Part shown: positions 7,289 through 11,936 of the stretch, piece by piece
How positions within the stretch are numbered: position 1 is the stretch's first letter
Layout of the letters: every line of letters begins with the position of its first letter
Assembly (NCBI GenBank): GCA_900555915.1
Contig: USNC01000020.1
Coordinates: 1-11,936, forward strand
DNA length: 11,936 bases
From: an uncultured Porphyromonadaceae bacterium
GTDB lineage: Bacteria; Bacteroidota; Bacteroidia; Bacteroidales; Muribaculaceae
Reading direction: 5' to 3'
The notes under the pieces: generated by a model
What the model was told of the DNA's origin: nothing
The model's input: only the letters and a program-made list of their open reading frames with translations
Database searches by the model: none
Program-made: the position numbers and the translations under genes

Positions 7289-8368
7289 TTACTTATACTT
7301 GTGGTCGCAGTAGCGGCAACGCAGCGAGCCGTCTTGGGCTATGTATGCGCGGCGCGGCGACAGCTCATTGCGGGTGATGCATTTCTTGTTCTCGCATCGG
7401 AGATTGTCCGGAACCTCCACCTCTTCCTGCTCGGGCATGCTGTGGCTGGGATCATCTTTCCAGTCGAGAAGGCTCGAGATGAGCGCCATTCTCACAAATT
7501 TGCCGTTTTCCACCTGGCGGAAATAAGCGGCGCGTGGATCGGCGTCCACTTCCTCCAGAATCTCGTTGACGCGGGGTAGCGGATGAAGCACTGCCATCTT
7601 TTCCTTGGCAAGTGCCATCTTGGCGTTGTCGAGTACAAACGAGTCTTTGACAGCCTCATACTCATCTTCGTCAAGAAAACGCTCTTTCTGCACTCTTGTC
7701 ATGTAGAGCACGTCGAGTTCCGGCATTGCCTCCTCAAGCGTGTCCACTTCCTTATATTCGAGACCGAGACGGTCGCAGACGTCCTGCTTGATATAGTCGG
7801 GAAGTCTGAGCTGAGGGGGAGCGATGAGCACTATCTTTATTCCTTTCTGTCGCGACATGGCTTTGATGAGGCTGTGTACGGTGCGTCCGAAACGCAGGTC
7901 GCCGCAGAAGCCTATGGTGAGATTGTCGAGGCGTCCGAGCTCGCGTGTGATGGTGAGCAGGTCGGTCAGTGTCTGGGTGGGATGTGCGTGGCTTCCGTCG
8001 CCGGCGTTGATGATGGGCACCCTGCTCACTTCTGTGGCTGCGAGCTGCGCGCCCTCGATGTGGTGGCGCATCGCGATTATGTCGGCGAAATTCTCCACCA
8101 CTCGCACGGTGTCTCTCACCGTCTCGCCCTTGCTTACCGAACTGCTGGCCGCATCGGCGAAGCCGAGCACGTTGCTGCCGAGTTCCATCATCGCGGCAGT
8201 GAAACTGAGGCGGGTGCGGGGCGAGGGGTCGTAGAAGAGGGTGGCAAGTTTCTTGCCCTTGCACTTCTCGGAATATTTCTCGCGGTTGTCAATAATGTCA
8301 AGCGCAAGGTTTATGATTGACAGGGTCTCCTCAACGGTGAGGTCTGTCGGGTCGATGAGATGTTTCAT
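7289..8368 (-). CDS. pyrB: Aspartate carbamoyltransferase catalytic chain with C-terminal PyrI-like zinc ribbon
   Basis: A 359-residue cytoplasmic enzyme joining carbamoyl phosphate and aspartate, the committed step of pyrimidine synthesis. The start at 8366-8368 is chosen over the frame's upstream start at 8410 because it lies 4 bases after the pyrE stop and matches the usual PyrB beginning (MKHLIDPTDL). Carbamoyl-phosphate domain: YDPSPRTRLSF at 46-56, SSSVSKGE at 75-82, MRHHIEG at 100-106 and HPTQTLTDL at 129-137. Aspartate domain: GDLRFGRTVHSL at 156-167, TRVQKERF at 224-231, HPLPRVNEI at 262-270. The phosphate loop has Pro50 where Thr is usual (SPRT for STRT). After about residue 305 an acidic linker leads to Cys325, Cys330, Cys351 and Cys354 (CX4C, CX2C), the pattern of the PyrI zinc domain. 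The PyrI allosteric nucleotide-binding domain is absent, and no separate pyrI is in the window. Confidence 0.95.
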   Translation of the reverse strand: MKHLIDPTDLTVEETLSIINLALDIIDNREKYSEKCKGKKLATLFYDPSPRTRLSFTAAMMELGSNVLGFADAASSSVSKGETVRDTVRVVENFADIIAMRHHIEGAQLAATEVSRVPIINAGDGSHAHPTQTLTDLLTITRELGRLDNLTIGFCGDLRFGRTVHSLIKAMSRQKGIKIVLIAPPQLRLPDYIKQDVCDRLGLEYKEVDTLEEAMPELDVLYMTRVQKERFLDEDEYEAVKDSFVLDNAKMALAKEKMAVLHPLPRVNEILEEVDADPRAAYFRQVENGKFVRMALISSLLDWKDDPSHSMPEQEEVEVPDNLRCENKKCITRNELSPRRAYIAQDGSLRCRYCDHKYK

Positions 8369-8372
8369 GAGA

Positions 8373-9005
8373 TCATGCGTTTTGCCAGGATGAATCGCTC
8401 GGATTGTCACGGAATTTCAGAATCCTGTTTTTCCATATCGGCTCGATATAGCCTTCTTCGGCCGCCACTTCCACGAGTGTGTCAAGATTAGACAGCGAAT
8501 GGTTTGTGACGTTGGCCGCAGCAAGTCGGTCGGTGGCTTTCTGCATTCCGTAGGTGAAGATCGACACGATGCCGAGCACTTCGGCTCCCTCCTCACGCAG
8601 GGCTTCCACAACCTCTATGCAGCTTCCGCCGGTGGAGATGAGGTCTTCCACCACCACTACCTTTGTGCCGGGCTCGCACTTGCCTTCGATGCGGTTGCCG
8701 CGTCCATGGTCCTTGGCGCCACCGCGCACGTAGCCCATCGGTTTGTCGAGAAGCCATGCTGTGATCGCGGCGTGGGCGATGCCGGCGGTGGATGTGCCCA
8801 TCAGCGATTCAGCCTCGGGATAATGGGTCTTGATAAGTTCGGCCAGACCTTCCTCGATGTCTTTGCGCACCTTCGGGTAGGAGAGGGTCAGACGGTTGTC
8901 GCAATACATCGGGCTCTTTATGCCTGAAGCCCAAGTGAAGAGATTTTCGGGGCGGAGGAATACCGCGCCCACACTAAGGAGATCTTTAGCTATTTTCTTT
9001 TCCAT
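8373..9005 (-). CDS. pyrE: Orotate phosphoribosyltransferase
   Basis: A 210-residue cytoplasmic enzyme that joins orotate and PRPP to make orotidine 5'-monophosphate, close to the family's usual length. [16 protein letters not shown] at 23-38 is the orotate-binding N-terminal part. [17 protein letters not shown] at 92-108 is the mobile catalytic loop with its Lys and His. [13 protein letters not shown] at 116-128 is the PRPP-binding signature, with the acidic pair reading ED. The start is an ATG at 9003-9005, 44 bases after the pyrF stop. The stop is followed by 4 bases and then the pyrB start, implying co-translation. The first residues ([17 protein letters not shown]) agree with known PyrE beginnings. 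Confidence 0.97.
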   Translation of the reverse strand: MEKKIAKDLLSVGAVFLRPENLFTWASGIKSPMYCDNRLTLSYPKVRKDIEEGLAELIKTHYPEAESLMGTSTAGIAHAAITAWLLDKPMGYVRGGAKDHGRGNRIEGKCEPGTKVVVVEDLISTGGSCIEVVEALREEGAEVLGIVSIFTYGMQKATDRLAAANVTNHSLSNLDTLVEVAAEEGYIEPIWKNRILKFRDNPSDSSWQNA

Positions 9006-9049
9006 TGTATTTTTTTCTATGTTGTCGGTAAGGATCAGCGCATTTTATG

Positions 9050-9751
9050 TTATTCGCCAAGAAATTCCTTGCAGCAGCGCTGGTAGGCGGCCAGCGGATC
9101 ATCTGCCTTTGTGATGGGGCGTCCCACCACGATATAGTCCGAGCCTATCTCGCGGGCTTTGGCGGGAGTCATCACGCGCACCTGGTCGTCGGCGGCTGAG
9201 TCTGCGAAACGGATGCCGGGAGTGACTGTGACAAATCCGTCGCCGCAGGCTTCCTTCACGATCGATGCCTCCCTCGGAGAACATACCACTCCGTCGAGCC
9301 CTGATTTCTGCGCGTTGCGCGCGTAGCTGGCCACTACGCTGTCCACTTCGCCGGGAATGAGTATATCCTCGTTCATCAGTTCCTTGCTTGTGGATGTCAG
9401 CATCGTCACGGCGATAAGCAGCGGGCGTGTGCCGTCGGGGCGGGTCAGCCCTTCGATGGCGGCTTCCATCATCTTGTGGCCGCCGAATGCGTGCAGGTTG
9501 GTCATATCCACGTCGAGGTGGGAAAGCACCGACATTGCGCTTTTCACTGTGTTGGGAATGTCGCAGAGCTTGAGATCGAGGAAGATCTTGTGTCCGCGTT
9601 TCTTTATCTCCCTGATTATCTCCGGTCCCGCGGCATAGAATAGTTCCATGCCTATCTTGACGTAGGGACGGGTGTCGCCGAAGCGGTCGAGAAATTCAAG
9701 TGTCGCTTCCATCGATGGGAAGTCGCATGCGATGATTACATCTTTTGCCAT
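9050..9751 (-). CDS. pyrF: Orotidine 5'-phosphate decarboxylase, short (bacterial type 1) form
   Basis: A 233-residue cytoplasmic TIM-barrel enzyme that decarboxylates OMP to UMP. The catalytic array [12 protein letters not shown] at 57-68 supplies Asp59, Lys61 and Asp64. Other sites are VKIGMELF at 31-38, TNLHAFGG at 84-91, TPGIR at 177-181 and VVGRPI at 208-213, with the phosphate-binding Arg211. The frame extends upstream to 9931, but those 60 residues are Arg-rich shadow sequence inside pyrK-pyrD; the ATG at 9749-9751 starts the conserved protein ([11 protein letters not shown]). It overlaps the end of pyrK-pyrD by 16 bases, which suggests coupled translation. The short form is the one typical of Firmicutes and Proteobacteria. 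As I recall, many Bacteroidales carry a longer form of about 270 residues that begins differently. Confidence 0.96.
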   Translation of the reverse strand: MAKDVIIACDFPSMEATLEFLDRFGDTRPYVKIGMELFYAAGPEIIREIKKRGHKIFLDLKLCDIPNTVKSAMSVLSHLDVDMTNLHAFGGHKMMEAAIEGLTRPDGTRPLLIAVTMLTSTSKELMNEDILIPGEVDSVVASYARNAQKSGLDGVVCSPREASIVKEACGDGFVTVTPGIRFADSAADDQVRVMTPAKAREIGSDYIVVGRPITKADDPLAAYQRCCKEFLGE

Positions 9752-11445
9752 GATATACCTATGATGTCTTCTATGTTGTTTATTTTTAGTTTTTTCATTA
9801 CGTCGGGCAGTTCTTCCGATATTCTGAGCCCTGCTTTCGGGTCGACGAGATTGACCGATCCTATCTGCACGGCGCTCGCGCCTGCCATCATCATCTCCAC
9901 CACTTCCTCTGCGCAGGATACCCCTCCGCATCCGATCACGGGGATGTGGACCGCCTGCGACACCTGATAGACCATCCGGACGGCCACCGGGAATACGGCC
10001 GGTCCGGAGAATCCTCCCATGCGGTTGGCTATTACAGCATTGCCGGTGTTGATATTGATGCGCATTCCGAGAAGTGTGTTGATGAGGGTGAGTCCGTCGG
10101 CTCCCGCTTCCTCACAAGCCTTCGCTATCGAGACAATGTCGGTGACATTGGGCGAGAGTTTTATGAACACCGGCTTGCTTACCGCCGCTTTCACAGCCCT
10201 GGTCACCGCAGCCGCCTGCTCGGCCGATGTGCCGAAGGCCATGCCGCCGTTGTGCACATTGGGGCAGCTTACGTTGACCTCGATGATGTCCACATCCTCG
10301 CAAGCGTCGGCCTTGCGGCAGGCCTCGGTGTATTCTTCGATGGAGAAGCCGCTGACGTTGGCTATTATGCAGCCGTTGTATATCTTGCGAAGTTCAGGCA
10401 CTTCGTGGCCATAGACTTCATCGGCACCCGGATTCTGGAGCCCGACGCTGTTGATCATGCCGTCGGGGGTCTCCGCGATGCGAGGTGTCGGGTTGCCGAG
10501 GCGCGGGTGAAGCGTGGTGCCCTTGACTGATATGCCGCCGAGCACGTTGAGATCATACAGATGCGCGAATTCCTGTCCGAATCCGAATGTCCCGCTGGCC
10601 GGTATCACCGGATTGGTGAGAACCTTGCCGCATAGGCGGGTGGTGGTGTCCGGTTCCGCCGTCAGTCGTCTGTCGCGGGGCAGGGTAGGGGTCGGAGTCT
10701 GGTTGCCCTCGAATTCTGTCATGAGCAGGGCGCTGAACACCGGGCCATCCTTGCATACACGTTTAGGTCCCCACGGAGTCTCAATGGTGCATCCCATGCA
10801 GGCTCCGAAGCCGCATCCCATCCTTTCCTCCATGCTGACCTCGCCAGATTCGCAGTCGAGTTCTTTTCCCAAAGCCTTGAGCATCGGAAGCGGTCCGCAG
10901 GCATACCAGAAGTCGTAGCCCTGCATCTCGCCGCTGCGTATGGCGTCGGTCACGAAGCCTTTTGTTCCGTAGCTGCCGTCGGCCGTGGCCACGCTGACTG
11001 TGGCGCCGAGCGCGCGGAATCTGTCGGCATAGAATATTTCTTCCGACGTGTTGAAACCTAACGCCACTTTCACCTCTTTCCCTTCAGATATCAGTTTTCT
11101 TGCCAGAAGATAAAGAGGAGGGACTCCCACTCCGCCTCCGGCCAGAAGAGCGCACTTTTCCGTGCGGGACGTGTCGAAGCCGTTGCCAAGACCTGTCAGG
11201 AGGTCGAGTTCCGTGCCCGGTGTCATGGCGGCCATGGCTTCTGTGCCCTTCCCTACGGTCTTGAACACAAGTGTGAGCCGGTTGCCTTCGATGTCGCATA
11301 CCGATATGGGTCTGCGCAGATACAGTCCGGGTATGGATATCTCCACAAACTGTCCGGGGCGTGTGAAGCCCGTGCAGTCGCCTCGCAGTGTCATCTCAAA
11401 CACGCTTGATGTCAGTCTGCTTATTCCTGTTATCTCAAACTTCAT
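9736..11445 (-). CDS. pyrKD: Fused dihydroorotate dehydrogenase B: PyrK electron-transfer part plus PyrD catalytic part
   Basis: A 569-residue protein combining two subunits that are usually separate; together they oxidise dihydroorotate to orotate with NAD+. Residues 1-240 are PyrK: FAD-binding RRPIS at 44-48, nucleotide-binding AGGGVGVPP at 102-110, ACGP at 182-185, and a 2Fe-2S site with Cys211, Cys216, Cys219 and Cys231. Residues about 241-272 are a polar linker rich in Pro, Thr and Arg. Residues about 273-569 are class 1B PyrD: FMN-binding ASGTFGFG at 283-290, Lys308 in [14 protein letters not shown] at 332-340, NVSCPN at 391-396 with the catalytic-base Cys394, and the phosphate-binding stretch [19 protein letters not shown] near the end. 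The reading frame is unbroken through the junction. An in-frame ATG at 10720-10722, in the linker, could in principle start a free PyrD. The ATG at 11443-11445 matches normal PyrK starts, and the stop overlaps pyrF by 16 bases. Confidence 0.94.
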   Translation of the reverse strand: MKFEITGISRLTSSVFEMTLRGDCTGFTRPGQFVEISIPGLYLRRPISVCDIEGNRLTLVFKTVGKGTEAMAAMTPGTELDLLTGLGNGFDTSRTEKCALLAGGGVGVPPLYLLARKLISEGKEVKVALGFNTSEEIFYADRFRALGATVSVATADGSYGTKGFVTDAIRSGEMQGYDFWYACGPLPMLKALGKELDCESGEVSMEERMGCGFGACMGCTIETPWGPKRVCKDGPVFSALLMTEFEGNQTPTPTLPRDRRLTAEPDTTTRLCGKVLTNPVIPASGTFGFGQEFAHLYDLNVLGGISVKGTTLHPRLGNPTPRIAETPDGMINSVGLQNPGADEVYGHEVPELRKIYNGCIIANVSGFSIEEYTEACRKADACEDVDIIEVNVSCPNVHNGGMAFGTSAEQAAAVTRAVKAAVSKPVFIKLSPNVTDIVSIAKACEEAGADGLTLINTLLGMRININTGNAVIANRMGGFSGPAVFPVAVRMVYQVSQAVHIPVIGCGGVSCAEEVVEMMMAGASAVQIGSVNLVDPKAGLRISEELPDVMKKLKINNIEDIIGISWQKM

Positions 11446-11556
11446 ATATGCTCTTTATAATATATAACCTTTATTTTGTACTTTTTATTATGTATTTTCG
11501 TATTTTTCAAGCCATATTTTATAAAAATGGTTAATTTGACTCGCGAAAATACAAAA
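11446..11556. other. A+T-rich spacer between carB and pyrK-pyrD
   Basis: This 111-base gap is far richer in A and T than the genes on either side. I see no G+C hairpin with a T run, no full promoter pair and no reading frame worth reporting. On the minus strand TGATTTTG at the carB stop is one base from the -7 consensus, but no -33 box goes with it. Read-through from carB is the simplest view, though a promoter here cannot be excluded. Confidence 0.5.
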
Positions 11557-11897
11557 TCACCTGCTTATCATGCCGTTTCCCTTTCTTCCTGACTCGGCGT
11601 CGATGGTGGATACTCCCATTGTGATTTCCTCAAGCACGTCGAGAAGCACGCGCACTGTCTCGAGGGCTGTGAAGATGGTCACATTGTTCTCGATCGCGGT
11701 CCGCCTGATCTCGTAGCCGTCAAGGCGCGTATGGTGCTGGTTCACGTCGATTGTGTTGATGACGTATGACACGTGTCCCTGCCTCAGCGATCTTTCTATG
11801 TCGTGGCTGCCCTCGCTGAATTTACCCATCACTCGGCAGCGGATGCCGTTGCTCTTCAGATACATGGCCGTGCCTCTTGTAGCCTCTATGTTGAAGC
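11557..11897 (-). CDS. carB: Carbamoyl-phosphate synthase large subunit, C-terminal end only
   Basis: The last 113 or so residues of CarB, the large subunit that makes carbamoyl phosphate from bicarbonate, ammonia and ATP. The visible part is the C-terminal MGS-like regulatory domain: GFNIEATRGTAMYL, then GKFSEGSHDI, SYVINTI, DGYEIRRTAIE and FTALETVRVLL, ending GNGMISR. The methylglyoxal-synthase-like fold in this family binds allosteric effectors such as UMP. Coding sequence continues in frame upstream of the Met at 11863-11865 until it runs into adapter sequence at 11898, so the 5' end is cut by the contig end, not by biology. Full-length CarB is about 1,070 residues. The gene lies 111 bases before pyrK-pyrD, matching the carB-pyrK-pyrD order of Firmicutes pyr operons. 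Confidence 0.92.
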
Positions 11898-11936
11898 CTG
11901 TCTCTTATACACATCTGACGCTGCCGACGATCTTAC
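11898..11936. other. Illumina Nextera adapter read-through at the contig end (artefact)
   Basis: Bases 11898-11916 are CTGTCTCTTATACACATCT, the Tn5 mosaic end used for Nextera tagmentation. Bases 11917-11930 (GACGCTGCCGACGA) complete the reverse complement of the 33-base read-1 adapter. The last six bases, TCTTAC, fall where the i5 index would be and agree with the start of the reverse complement of index S517 (GCGTAAGA) as I remember it. Base 11898 can be genomic or adapter. This stretch should be trimmed and not annotated as sequence of the organism. Confidence 0.98.

Noticed and set aside
7583..8320. Plus-strand open frame of 245 codons
   Set aside because: It is antisense to pyrB, whose motifs are unmistakable; no start signal or domain supports it.
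9752..9931. 60-codon N-terminal extension of pyrF
   Set aside because: The Arg-rich, non-conserved residues lie in a different frame of pyrK-pyrD; the conserved protein starts at 9751.
9946..10530. Plus-strand open frame of 194 codons
   Set aside because: It is antisense to the PyrD half of the fusion and has no motif.
11898..11916. Tn5 mosaic end suggesting a transposon at the right edge
   Set aside because: It is joined directly to the Nextera primer sequence and index bases, so it is library adapter and not a mobile element.

Overview
The window carries eight genes, all read from the minus strand, so transcription runs from the right end to the left. Coding density is high. Start regions are A-rich with little Shine-Dalgarno signal, one promoter element matches the Bacteroidetes TAnnTTTG box, and there is a large TonB-dependent receptor with an N-terminal carboxypeptidase-regulatory-like domain next to a lipoprotein. 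Together these point to a gut-type member of the Bacteroidales, possibly Muribaculaceae. The family-level guess is inference.

Right to left, the first block is a pyrimidine cluster: the 3' end of carB, a fused pyrK-pyrD gene, pyrF, pyrE and pyrB, followed by a long glutamine PRPP amidotransferase (PurF-like). These genes supply carbamoyl phosphate (carB), join it to aspartate (pyrB), oxidise dihydroorotate to orotate (pyrK-pyrD), attach PRPP (pyrE) and decarboxylate OMP to UMP (pyrF). carA and pyrC are not in view. pyrK-pyrD overlaps pyrF by 16 bases, and pyrE and pyrB are 4 bases apart, so this is very probably one transcript. A rho-independent terminator lies after the PurF-like gene, around 5131-5164.

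The second block, left of that terminator, is a YitT-family membrane protein, a TonB-dependent outer-membrane receptor and a lipoprotein with OB-fold-like regions that runs off the left edge. The spacings are 44 and 11 bases, so they are likely co-transcribed, possibly from a promoter just before the YitT start.

The main points of interest are in the pyrimidine block. PyrB carries a C-terminal four-cysteine zinc ribbon like that of PyrI but no PyrI nucleotide-binding domain, and its phosphate loop reads SPRT instead of STRT. PyrK and PyrD are one polypeptide. The order carB-pyrK-pyrD-pyrF-pyrE and the short PyrF resemble Firmicutes operons. The PurF-like protein is long, starts at TTG and lacks the C-terminal CxxC of Fe-S type PurF.

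The last 39 bases (11898-11936) are not genomic. They are Illumina Nextera adapter read-through, so the contig ends artificially inside carB.
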